Part shown: positions 1 through 6,476 of the stretch, piece after piece
How positions within the stretch are numbered: position 1 is the first letter of the stretch
Layout of the letters: each line of letters opens with the position of its first letter
Source of the DNA: Paracoccus sp. MKU1
Lineage (GTDB): Bacteria; Pseudomonadota; Alphaproteobacteria; Rhodobacterales; Rhodobacteraceae
Direction of reading: 5' to 3'
Length of the DNA stretch: 37,272 nucleotides
NCBI RefSeq assembly: GCF_001447385.1
Contig: NZ_LLWQ01000177.1
Span: forward strand, 1 to 37,272
The notes under the pieces: generated by a model
The model's input: the letters and a program-made list of their open reading frames with translations, nothing else
Told to the model about the DNA's origin: nothing
Databases searched by the model: none
Translations under genes and position numbers: made by a program

Positions 1-15
1 GATCTCGCCGGCGTT

Positions 16-612
16 CTAGCGCCGCAGATAGACGTAATAGGCGCCCTCGCCGCCATGGCGGCGATGCGCCGGGCGCACTTGCAGCACCACCGTGTTCAGG
101 GGCGGCATGTGCAGCCAATGCGGCACGTTGTGGCGCAGCGCGCCAGGCCGGACCGGCAGCGGCGCGTCCGGCCCGCCCTCGCGTCCCTTGCCGGTGATGA
201 CCAGCACCAGTCGCCGGCCCTCGGCCCGGGCTTGCAGCAGGAAGCGGGTCAGCACCGGCTGGGCCACGGCCAGCGTCATGCCATGCAGGTCGATCCGCGC
301 CTCGGGCACGAGCTTGCCGCGCGTCATCTGGCGGTGGGTCTTGTGGTCCATGCGCAGCGGCTGGGCATGCAGCGCGTCGCGCGGGGGCGGCGACAGATCC
401 AGGCGGGTCGAGCCGGCATCGGCCCTGCCGCCGATCCGCAGCCCGGCCAGCGGCAGGGGTGTCGCTTGCGATGCGGCAGGCGGTTTTTTCAGCGGCTTTG
501 GTTCCGGCAGCGGTTCGGCCTGCTTGCGCGCCGGATGCATCGGCACCGCGGTCGCGGCGACGCGGGACCACAGGGCCTTGTCCTCGGCCGAGAGTCCTCG
601 CCGCCGTGCCAT
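16..612 (-). CDS. Smr/MutS2 C-terminal-domain protein
   Basis: The 198-residue protein has a basic, proline-rich, probably disordered N-terminal half (residues 1-100). A C-terminal Smr domain (about 103-198) follows, with the family signatures IDLHG (107-111) and TGKG (140-143). Stand-alone Smr proteins are predicted nucleases that act on branched or stalled nucleic acids; no substrate can be read here. The ATG at 612 lies three bases past the stop of the Tim44-like gene on the same strand and has no strong Shine-Dalgarno of its own, so translation is probably coupled. The gene is complete and ends 15 bases from the window edge. The family call is firm and the precise role unknown. Confidence 0.88.
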   Translation of the reverse strand: MARRRGLSAEDKALWSRVAATAVPMHPARKQAEPLPEPKPLKKPPAASQATPLPLAGLRIGGRADAGSTRLDLSPPPRDALHAQPLRMDHKTHRQMTRGKLVPEARIDLHGMTLAVAQPVLTRFLLQARAEGRRLVLVITGKGREGGPDAPLPVRPGALRHNVPHWLHMPPLNTVVLQVRPAHRRHGGEGAYYVYLRR

Positions 613-615
613 GGT

Positions 616-1272
616 TCAGGCCGTGGCGACCAGTTGCCAGTTGGGGTCGTCCTGGCCCATGCGGCGGGCGAAGGTCCAGGTGTCGCGCTGCTTGCGGGCG
701 GCCTTGGGATCGCCCTCGACCACATTGCCCTGGGCGTCGCGGGTGGCGATGATCATCTCGCCCACGAAGCGGACCGAAAGCTCGGCCATGCCGGTCGCCG
801 GGGTGAACTCGGCCCCGGCCAGCGCGGTCTCGCGCGTGCCGAGAAACTGCGCCTCGGTAGTCAGGCCGCGCGTCTTGCGATCCTCGATCACTGCGTCGAA
901 GGCCTCGGCCACCGGCGGGGCCAGGAAGCCGCGCACCTCGGACAGGTCGCCGCGCTCGAAGGCCATCAGGATCATCTCATAGGCGGATTTGGCGCCGGAC
1001 AGGAACGGACCCACGGCGAAATCGGGCTCGACCCGCTTCATCTCGGCCAGGGCCTTGGCGCTGGGGCTGCCCGGTTCGGCATGGTCGGTGATGTCGCTGT
1101 CGCCCGCCTCGGCGGTGCCGTCGATCACGTCGAAGCGGCGGCGCTGCACCGGTTCCTCGGGGACGCGCGGCGGCTCGAATCCGTCGCGGGTGCCGAGAAC
1201 CCCGCGCAGGCGCAGGATCAGGAACACGGCGATCGCCGCCAGGACGAGCAGTTGCAGCAGGGGGTTCGACAT
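616..1272 (-). CDS. Tim44/TimA-like membrane-anchored protein
   Basis: The 218-residue protein has one N-terminal transmembrane segment (about 5-21), an acidic linker with RVPEEPVQRRRFDVIDG-like sequence, and a C-terminal Tim44-like domain (about 75-218) containing the typical SAYEMILMAFERGD stretch. In mitochondria the domain tethers Hsp70 to the translocase; bacterial relatives are putative membrane adaptors of uncertain role. The ATG at 1272 is chosen because the hydrophobic anchor starts right there; longer readings only add shadow sequence antisense to fxsA. It is divergent from fxsA (111 bp apart) and drives smr downstream. Location next to secB and fxsA fits an export or envelope role, but that is inference. 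Confidence 0.87.
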   Translation of the reverse strand: MSNPLLQLLVLAAIAVFLILRLRGVLGTRDGFEPPRVPEEPVQRRRFDVIDGTAEAGDSDITDHAEPGSPSAKALAEMKRVEPDFAVGPFLSGAKSAYEMILMAFERGDLSEVRGFLAPPVAEAFDAVIEDRKTRGLTTEAQFLGTRETALAGAEFTPATGMAELSVRFVGEMIIATRDAQGNVVEGDPKAARKQRDTWTFARRMGQDDPNWQLVATA

Positions 1273-1290
1273 CAACGGACCTAACGAGCT

Positions 1291-1319
1291 TTGTATCGGC
1301 GCTTTCGCATGCTTATGTA
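1291..1319 (+). promoter_or_regulatory. possible promoter for fxsA
   Basis: A TTGTAT hexamer (1291-1296) is followed after 17 bases by TATGTA (1314-1319), in the divergent region between the Tim44-like gene and fxsA. The -10 match is only partial, so this is a weak call made on spacing and position. Confidence 0.25.
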
Positions 1320-1383
1320 GGGTGGAGATCGGCCCAAGTCCAGTTTTGAGCCGGAAATAGAAGTGCCGGAGGAAAAAGGCGTT

Positions 1384-1962
1384 ATGTGGCTGCTGTTGCC
1401 TTTCGTGATCCTGCCGATCATCGAGATCGCGCTGTTCATCCAGGTGGGGGGCGTGATCGGCGTTCTGCCCACGATCGCCCTGGTCCTGGCCTCGGCCGTG
1501 GCCGGCATGGCGGTGATGCGGCACCAGGGCGCGCGGGCGGCGCTGGACGTGCAGCGGGCCATGCAGGAGTTCCGCGATCCCGGCCGGCCGATGGCCCATG
1601 GCGCGCTGGTGATGATCGCCGGGCTGCTGCTGGTGGTGCCGGGCCTGTTCACCAGCACGCTGGGGGTGTTGCTGCTGATTCCGGCGGTGCGCAGCCTGAT
1701 CCTGCGGCAGATGGCCTCGCGGATGCAGGTGTCGGGCAGCAGCTTCAGCTATCGCCGCAGCTATGGTGCCGAGGGCGATTTCGGCGCCGATCCGGCCGGT
1801 TTCCGCCGCGGTCCCGGCTGGCGCGACGAAGGGGTGATCGACGGCGAATATTCGGTGCAGGACGACCCGCCCGGCCCGGTGCGCGAGGGGCTGACCGATC
1901 AGGGCGACGCGGGCGGAGACCCGCCTTCGCGGCGCGGCAATTCCGGCTGGACCCGGCATTGA
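1384..1962 (+). CDS. fxsA: FxsA family membrane protein
   Basis: The 192-residue protein has three to four hydrophobic segments (about 2-20, 24-46, 73-98) and the FxsA core, including the MRHQGARAAL and GALVMIAGLLLVVPG segments. A soluble C-terminal tail of about 80 residues contains VIDGEYSV. FxsA of E. coli is an inner-membrane protein that, when overproduced, relieves exclusion of phage T7 by F plasmids; its normal role is not established. The ATG at 1384 is preferred because GGAGG sits at 1368-1372. It lies 49 bp upstream of secB on the same strand, probably in one transcript. Confidence 0.9.
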   Translation: MWLLLPFVILPIIEIALFIQVGGVIGVLPTIALVLASAVAGMAVMRHQGARAALDVQRAMQEFRDPGRPMAHGALVMIAGLLLVVPGLFTSTLGVLLLIPAVRSLILRQMASRMQVSGSSFSYRRSYGAEGDFGADPAGFRRGPGWRDEGVIDGEYSVQDDPPGPVREGLTDQGDAGGDPPSRRGNSGWTRH

Positions 1963-1987
1963 GCGCCGCCCTGCGGGGTGCTAGAAC

Positions 1988-2005
1988 CTCCTCAGATCCG
2001 AGGAG
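1988..2005 (+). promoter_or_regulatory. hairpin enclosing the secB Shine-Dalgarno
   Basis: CTCCTC (1988-1993) and GAGGAG (2000-2005) form a six-base-pair stem with a six-base loop. The right arm contains the secB ribosome binding site, seven bases before the ATG at 2012. Folding in the mRNA would mask initiation; whether it does so in the cell is inference. Confidence 0.4.
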
Positions 2006-2011
2006 AACTCC

Positions 2012-2545
2012 ATGAGCGACGAGAACAACAGCGGCACCGCCGCGCCCGAGGCCCAGAACCCCGGGCAGAATGCCGCCCAGCCGGCCGTGCGGTTGCAGAT
2101 CCTGACGCAATATATCCGCGACCTGTCCTTTGAGAATGCGGTGGCGCAGAAGGGTCTGCCCTCGGGCGAGGTGCAGCCGGAAATCAGCGTGCAGGTCAGC
2201 CTCGACGCCCGCAAGCGCCCGGCCGAGCACCAGTATGAGGTGATCAGCAAGTTCCGCGTTCAGTCGACGAATGCCACGGACAAGGCGCCGCTGTTCCTGT
2301 GCGAACTGGATTACGGCGGCATTTTCCATGTCGAGGGCGTGCCCGAGGATCAGCTGCATCCCTTCCTGATGATCGAATGCCCGCGCATGATGTTCCCCTT
2401 CGTGCGGCGCATCGTCTCGGACATGACCCGCGACGGCGGCTTCCCGCCCTTCAACATGGATCCGGTGGATTTCGTGGCGCTCTACCGGCAAGAGATCGCG
2501 CGCCGGGCGCAGACCCAGCGGCCCGCCGACCAGCCTCTGTCCTGA
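2012..2545 (+). CDS. secB: protein-export chaperone SecB
   Basis: SecB is the cytoplasmic homotetrameric chaperone that keeps secretory precursors unfolded and delivers them to SecA. The 177-residue protein has a low-complexity N-terminus (1-25) and then the conserved fold, with QILTQYIRDLSFENA (about 29-43) and the SecA-contact and peptide-groove segment ending PPFNMDPVDFVALY (about 147-160). Length is normal for alphaproteobacteria. The ATG at 2012 has an AGGAG site at 2001-2005. It is followed by a strong rho-independent terminator, which closes the fxsA-secB unit. Confidence 0.97.
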   Translation: MSDENNSGTAAPEAQNPGQNAAQPAVRLQILTQYIRDLSFENAVAQKGLPSGEVQPEISVQVSLDARKRPAEHQYEVISKFRVQSTNATDKAPLFLCELDYGGIFHVEGVPEDQLHPFLMIECPRMMFPFVRRIVSDMTRDGGFPPFNMDPVDFVALYRQEIARRAQTQRPADQPLS

Positions 2546-2579
2546 GGCGATCACTTCTGCGTGAGGCAGGCTCGTGTCG

Positions 2580-2608
2580 GCCCGCGGCTTCTCTGGCCGC
2601 GGGCTTTT
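2580..2608 (+). terminator. rho-independent terminator after secB
   Basis: GCCCGCGGC (2580-2588) pairs perfectly with GCCGCGGGC (2596-2604) over a seven-base loop, followed by TTTT. It lies 35 bases after the secB stop. Confidence 0.85.
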
Positions 2609-2681
2609 CGCTGTCCACCGCTCCCGCTGGCGCGACCGGCGCGATGGGGCTAGTTTCACGCGGCACAAGACGGAGGACGGC

Positions 2682-3290
2682 ATGGCGAAAGGCGCGAAAC
2701 GGGCCTGGCAGAGGATGCTGTCGGGGCGCAGGCTGGATCTTCTGGACCCGACGCCGATGGATATCGAGATCGGCGACATCGCCCATGGCCTAGCCTTCGT
2801 CGCGCGCTGGAACGGCCAGACCCGCGGCGACTGGGCCTATAGCGTGGCCGAGCATTCGCTGCTGGTCGAGCAGATCCACGCCCGCAGCAACCCCGATTGC
2901 GAGCCGCGCTGGCGGCTGGCGGCGCTGCTGCATGACGCGCCCGAATATGTCATCGGCGACATGATCTCGCCGGTCAAGGCGGCGCTCGGCCGGGAATACG
3001 GCGAAATGGACATGCGGCTGGCGGCGGCGATCCATCGCCGTTTCGGCCTGCCGGCGCAACTGCCGGCGACGGTGAAGCGCGCGATCAAGCGGGCGGACCG
3101 GATCTCGGCCTGGCTGGAAGCCGTTCAGATCGCCGGATTTTCCAGGGCCGAGGCCGATCGCCTGTTTCCCGCGCCACGCCCCGAATTATTGCAGGGGCTG
3201 GAAATACGGCTGCGCCCGCCCCTGGAAACGCGCAACGCCTATCTGTCGCGCTTTTCCGAGCTTATTGCGGAAATCGACCAAATATCGTGA
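2682..3290 (+). CDS. HD-domain phosphohydrolase, YfbR-like
   Basis: The 202-residue protein is an HD-superfamily metal-dependent phosphohydrolase. The metal ligands are visible: H58 in VAEHSLLVEQ, the H84-D85 pair in LLHDAPEYVIGD, and D139 in KRADRIS. The DAPE and D-x-x-SPVK context resembles the YfbR/YfdR group, whose E. coli member is a 5'-deoxynucleotidase; substrate here is inferred, not shown. The ATG at 2682 follows CGGAGGAC at 2671-2678. It is transcribed separately from secB (terminator between) and convergent with hvrA, whose stop is 44 bp away. Confidence 0.85.
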   Translation: MAKGAKRAWQRMLSGRRLDLLDPTPMDIEIGDIAHGLAFVARWNGQTRGDWAYSVAEHSLLVEQIHARSNPDCEPRWRLAALLHDAPEYVIGDMISPVKAALGREYGEMDMRLAAAIHRRFGLPAQLPATVKRAIKRADRISAWLEAVQIAGFSRAEADRLFPAPRPELLQGLEIRLRPPLETRNAYLSRFSELIAEIDQIS

Positions 3291-3298
3291 TCCCGGAA

Positions 3299-3326
3299 AG
3301 AAGAACCCCGCATCCAGGATGCGGGG
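3299..3326 (-). terminator. rho-independent terminator after hvrA
   Basis: CCCCGCAT (3306-3313) and ATGCGGGG (3319-3326) form an eight-base-pair stem with a five-base loop. Read on the minus strand it is followed by a T-rich tract (TTCTTCTTT), so it ends the senC-regA-hvrA transcript. It could also act weakly on read-through from the HD gene. Confidence 0.7.
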
Positions 3327-3334
3327 CAAAGGGA

Positions 3335-3643
3335 TCAGATTTCCATTTCTTCCAGTTTCTTGCCGGCATCCAATGCCTCCTGCACCCAGCGCGGTTTGCG
3401 GCCGCGTCCGGTCCAGGTCTGCGACGGATCGGTGGGATTTGCGTATTTTGGCGCCACCTTGCTACGCCCCTGCTTGGCGATGGTCAGATCGGCGAGGTTG
3501 AAGCCATATTCGCGCGCGGCACTTTCGGCCGCCGCCAGCGCCTCGCGCTTGCGGCGGTCCTCGAAGGTGGAAATGGCGCGATCGAGCTTGTTGCGCAGGT
3601 CCCGAAGCTCGCGCAAGGACATCGCGTCCAGATCGATGCTCAT
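3335..3643 (-). CDS. hvrA: H-NS-family trans-acting regulator HvrA
   Basis: The 102-residue protein has an N-terminal coiled-coil oligomerization part (about 8-45) and a C-terminal H-NS DNA-binding motif TWTGRGRKPRWV (76-87). In Rhodobacter capsulatus hvrA lies in the reg locus and modulates photosynthesis and nitrogen-fixation genes with RegA; here it occupies the same place downstream of regA. The ATG at 3643 gives the normal length; longer readings lack homology. The 82-bp gap to regA is unusually AT-rich and contains an inverted repeat, so hvrA may also have its own promoter and autoregulation. The identity rests on both motif and synteny. Confidence 0.92.
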   Translation of the reverse strand: MSIDLDAMSLRELRDLRNKLDRAISTFEDRRKREALAAAESAAREYGFNLADLTIAKQGRSKVAPKYANPTDPSQTWTGRGRKPRWVQEALDAGKKLEEMEI

Positions 3644-3682
3644 ATCATTATCCTTGGTTTTGGCAGTATGTGTTCCCAATAT

Positions 3683-3705
3683 TTGCATTCGCATATGAAT
3701 TGCAA
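3683..3705 (-). promoter_or_regulatory. inverted repeat in the AT-rich hvrA leader
   Basis: TTGCATTC (3683-3690) and GAATTGCAA (3697-3705) are inverted copies except for one extra base, around a six-base GCATAT centre. It lies 40-62 bp upstream of the hvrA ATG, in the only clearly AT-rich intergenic stretch nearby. An operator or leader hairpin is possible; the role is not shown. Confidence 0.35.
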
Positions 3706-3725
3706 TCTTTTTGAGAACCGGATTA

Positions 3726-4274
3726 TTAACGCGGGCTGCGTTTGGCCAAAATCCGCTGGAGGGTCCGCCGGTGCATGTGCAGGCGCCGCGCCGTTTCGCT
3801 GACATTGCGGTCGCATTGCTCATAGACGCGCTGGATATGTTCCCAGCGCACGCGGTCGGCCGACATCGGCGTTTCGGGCGGTGGCGGCAGGGTCTCGCCC
3901 CGCGCCAGCAGCGCGCGGGTCACGTCATCGGCATCCGCCGGTTTTGACAGGTAATCCGTCGCGCCCATCTTGACCGCCGCCACCGCCGTGGCGATGGCGC
4001 CATAGCCGGTCAGCACAACGATCCGGGCATCCTCGCGCGCCTCGCGCAGGGCATCGACCACATCGAGCCCGTTCCCATCCTCGAGCCGAAGATCGACCAC
4101 CGCATGGGCCGGCGCATGTTCGGACACCGCGGCGCGGGCCTCGGCCACCGAAGCGGCCTTGATGACGTTGAAGCCGCGTTTTTCCATCGCACGGGCCAGA
4201 CGGTTCAGAAAGATCTCGTCGTCATCGACCAGCAGAAGGCTGGGGTCGGGGCCGATATCATAATCCTCTGCCAT
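3726..4274 (-). CDS. regA: redox response regulator RegA/PrrA/ActR
   Basis: RegA is the DNA-binding response regulator of the global redox two-component system and controls respiration, carbon and nitrogen fixation and, in phototrophs, photosynthesis genes. The 182-residue protein shows LLLVDDDE (acidic pocket), phospho-acceptor D61 in VVDLRLEDGNGLD, switch residues in VVLTGYGA, and the conserved KPAD lysine. A polyproline linker LPPPPETP leads to a Fis-type helix-turn-helix ending HRRTLQRILAKRSPR. The output half is nearly the same in all RegA proteins. ATG at 4274 (MAED) is preferred; a GTG at 4280 would add two residues and lies too near the AAGGG site. Second gene of senC-regA-hvrA. Confidence 0.97.
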   Translation of the reverse strand: MAEDYDIGPDPSLLLVDDDEIFLNRLARAMEKRGFNVIKAASVAEARAAVSEHAPAHAVVDLRLEDGNGLDVVDALREAREDARIVVLTGYGAIATAVAAVKMGATDYLSKPADADDVTRALLARGETLPPPPETPMSADRVRWEHIQRVYEQCDRNVSETARRLHMHRRTLQRILAKRSPR

Positions 4275-4326
4275 ATTCACTTGCCCTTGAAAGTTCGCTG
4301 TTGATTAGAGTGTTTCATCCAGCGGG

Positions 4327-4968
4327 TCAAACCCCGCTGCCTGACGTCACGTCAATGAAACAAGCCGCCCGCTCTGCCAGTTCCTGAGCGGAAAGCTCGC
4401 GGCCGAAGACTTCGGCAGTGCCGGTGTCGGGAATCACAAGATAGGTATTGGTCATGTGATCGACCAGATAGTTTTTCGGATCCTCCTGGTCATTCACCTT
4501 GTAATAGTTGCCCCAGGCTTTCGATACCGCCGCGATTTCCGCCGGGCTGCCGGTCAATCCGATCATGCGTTCGTGCATCGCTCCGGTGAAATCGCGCAGC
4601 ACCTCGGGGGTGTCGCGTTTCGGATCGACCGAAATGAAGACCGGCGTGACGCCTATTCCGCGCCCCTCCAGCATCGCCACCGCCTCGGCATTGCGGGCGC
4701 TGTCCATCGGGCAGACATCCGGGCAATAGGTATAGCCGAAATAAAGCAGCGCCGGCTCTGCCAGCACCTGCCGGTCGGTCACCCGCCGCCCGTTCTGATC
4801 GGTGAGTTCAAAGGGCGCACCCAGATTGCCCGGCCCGGCCTGCATCCCGCCCTTGCGGCAGGGGGCGAGGGGATCGGCCTCGCCACGCGACAGCCAGAGC
4901 CAGCCGGTCACCAGCACCAGCACCGCGGCCAGGCTGCCGAGGATCAGGATCGTTCTGTCTTTGCTCAT
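4327..4968 (-). CDS. senC: SCO1/SenC/PrrC copper chaperone
   Basis: The 213-residue protein has one N-terminal membrane anchor (about 7-26) and a periplasmic thioredoxin-like SCO domain. Copper ligands are C82 and C86 in FGYTYCPDVCP and H171 in VDHMTNTYLV. SenC/PrrC delivers copper to cytochrome c oxidase and has been linked to signalling from oxidase to RegB. Two further cysteines (C37 after the anchor, C203 near the end) could form a disulfide. It is the first gene of senC-regA-hvrA, with its ATG at 4968 facing the regB promoter; regA starts 52 bp downstream. Confidence 0.95.
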   Translation of the reverse strand: MSKDRTILILGSLAAVLVLVTGWLWLSRGEADPLAPCRKGGMQAGPGNLGAPFELTDQNGRRVTDRQVLAEPALLYFGYTYCPDVCPMDSARNAEAVAMLEGRGIGVTPVFISVDPKRDTPEVLRDFTGAMHERMIGLTGSPAEIAAVSKAWGNYYKVNDQEDPKNYLVDHMTNTYLVIPDTGTAEVFGRELSAQELAERAACFIDVTSGSGV

Positions 4969-4992
4969 CTGCACGTATCCGTCCGCCTGGAC

Positions 4993-5027
4993 GCATTGAT
5001 CGCCCATCCGGCCATGGGTATCAATGC
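4993..5027. promoter_or_regulatory. palindromic divergent promoter of regB and senC
   Basis: GCATTGAT (4993-5000) and ATCAATGC (5020-5027) are perfect inverted copies. Inside them CCCAT (5003-5007) and ATGGG (5014-5018) form a second matched pair. For regB the sequence reads as -35 TTGATC (4996-5001), 17-base spacer, -10 TATCAA (5019-5024). On the other strand TTGATA and GATCAA are also 17 bases apart, so each gene's -35 overlaps the other's -10. An operator overlapping two face-to-face promoters is the simplest reading; the binding protein (RegA itself or another) is inferred. Confidence 0.5.
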
Positions 5028-5057
5028 AAAAGCCCGTCTCAATCAGGAAGACCCCAC

Positions 5058-6401
5058 GTGCCATTCGGCCTTGTTTCCCGCCGTATCGACCTTTTGCCCG
5101 GCCAGCCTGCACCCGAGCCGATCCGCCTGCGCACCCTGATCCTGCTGCGCTGGGTGGCGGTCGCGGGCCAGCTGGCTGCCGTCGGCGCGGCGCTGGCGAT
5201 CGGGGCGGATTTCCCGCTGGCGGCGGTGCTGGCGGTGATCGGGTTGGCGGTGGCGCTGAACCTGGCGCTGACGGTGCGGCCGGACCGGCGCATCTCCGCG
5301 CGCGAGGCGGCCTGGCAGCTGGGCTTCGACCTGGGGCAGGTGGCGGCGCTGCTGGCACTGACCGGCGGGCTTGCCAATCCCTTCGCGCTGCTTCTGCTGG
5401 CGCCGGTGACGGTCGCGGCGACCGCCCTGCCGCCGCGGCACCTGCTGGCGCTGGGGGCGGCCACCTTCCTGATGGTGACGCTGGCGGCGATCTGCGCCCA
5501 GCCGCTGACCTTCGGACCGGGCGGTCTGGTCACGCTGCGCGAGCCGCTGCTGGTCGGGCACTGGTTTGCCATCGTGATCGGCGCCGTGTTCTTTGCCGGC
5601 TATGCCCGGCTGGTCGCCGCCGAGGTCAGCGCCACCTCGGACGCGCTGTTCGCCGCCCGTCTGGCGCTGGAGCGGGAACAGAAGCTGCAACATCTGGGCG
5701 GCGTGGTCGCCGCCGCCGCGCATGAGCTGGGCACGCCGCTGGCCACCATCAAGCTGGTCAGCGCCGAACTGGCCGACGAACTGGCCGAGGCCCTGCCCGG
5801 GCGCGGGGATCTGGCCGAGGACGTTGCTCTGCTGCGACAGTCCGCCGACCGCTGCCGCGACATCCTGAAATCCATGGGCAGCGCCGGGCGCGACGACCTG
5901 CTGATCCGCTCGGCCCCGCTGACCGAGGTTCTGGCCGAGGCCGCGGCGCCGCATCGCGGCCGCGGTGCCGCGATCGCCATCCTGCCCGCCTCCGAGCCGC
6001 TGATCGTCCAGCGCGACGCCGCGGTGATTCACGGGCTGCGCAACCTGATCCAGAATGCCGTCGATTTCGCCGGGAAAAGCGTGACCATCGAGATGGGGGC
6101 GGACCGCCGCGATCTGTGGGTGCGGATCGCCGATGACGGGCCGGGTTTTCCGCCGGCGCTGCTGCCGCGCATCGGCAGCCCCTTCCTGACCACCCGCCCG
6201 CGGGCCGAGGACGGCCGCAGCTATGAAGGCATGGGCCTGGGCCTGTTCATCGCCAAGGCGCTGCTGGAACGCTCGGGCGCGCGGCTGCGCTTTGCCAATG
6301 GCGCGCAGGGCGGGGCAGAGATCGTCGTGACCTGGCCGCGCGAGATGATCGAAACCGGCAATCGCGCCCCATTGGGGCCGAATCCCGAGATTCTGGCCTG
6401 A
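5058..6401 (+). CDS. regB: redox sensor histidine kinase RegB/PrrB
   Basis: The 447-residue kinase has about six N-terminal transmembrane segments (residues 25-185), including the ubiquinone-binding heptad GGLANPF (103-109). The H-box is AAAAHELGTPLATIKL with phospho-acceptor H222. The redox-active cysteine C266 lies in SADRCRDIL, corresponding to C265 of Rhodobacter RegB. The HATPase domain has NLIQNAVDFA and DDGPGFP. It senses quinone redox state and phosphorylates RegA. The start is GTG at 5058 with AGGAAG seven bases upstream; no ATG fits. Divergent from senC across 89 bp. Confidence 0.96.
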   Translation: MPFGLVSRRIDLLPGQPAPEPIRLRTLILLRWVAVAGQLAAVGAALAIGADFPLAAVLAVIGLAVALNLALTVRPDRRISAREAAWQLGFDLGQVAALLALTGGLANPFALLLLAPVTVAATALPPRHLLALGAATFLMVTLAAICAQPLTFGPGGLVTLREPLLVGHWFAIVIGAVFFAGYARLVAAEVSATSDALFAARLALEREQKLQHLGGVVAAAAHELGTPLATIKLVSAELADELAEALPGRGDLAEDVALLRQSADRCRDILKSMGSAGRDDLLIRSAPLTEVLAEAAAPHRGRGAAIAILPASEPLIVQRDAAVIHGLRNLIQNAVDFAGKSVTIEMGADRRDLWVRIADDGPGFPPALLPRIGSPFLTTRPRAEDGRSYEGMGLGLFIAKALLERSGARLRFANGAQGGAEIVVTWPREMIETGNRAPLGPNPEILA

Positions 6402-6408
6402 TCTCGGG
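6384..6408 (+). terminator. hairpin at the 3' end of regB
   Basis: CCCGAGAT (6384-6391) and ATCTCGGG (6401-6408) form a perfect eight-base-pair stem that overlaps the regB stop codon. There is no U-tract after it, so it may be a weak terminator or a 3'-end stabilizer. Confidence 0.45.
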
Positions 6409-6412
6409 TCGC

Positions 6413-6429
6413 GTTAACCACTTCTTAAA
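6413..6429. promoter_or_regulatory. CtrA-type box upstream of the PAS gene
   Basis: TTAA (6414-6417), seven bases, TTAA (6425-6428). Read on the minus strand it is an exact TTAA-N7-TTAAC, the full consensus for the cell-cycle regulator CtrA. A TATAGT -10-like hexamer follows at 6439-6444, so CtrA bound here would lie in the -35 region of the PAS-gene promoter. The match is seen; control by CtrA is inference. Confidence 0.55.
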
Positions 6430-6476
6430 ATATCCCTCTATAGTTGTATCTGGCTGTATTGTTCGGGGATGTTCCG

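Noticed and set aside
4993..5027. FNR box between regB and senC
   Set aside because: The TTGAT and ATCAA halves are 19 bases apart instead of four, so a normal FNR site is excluded.
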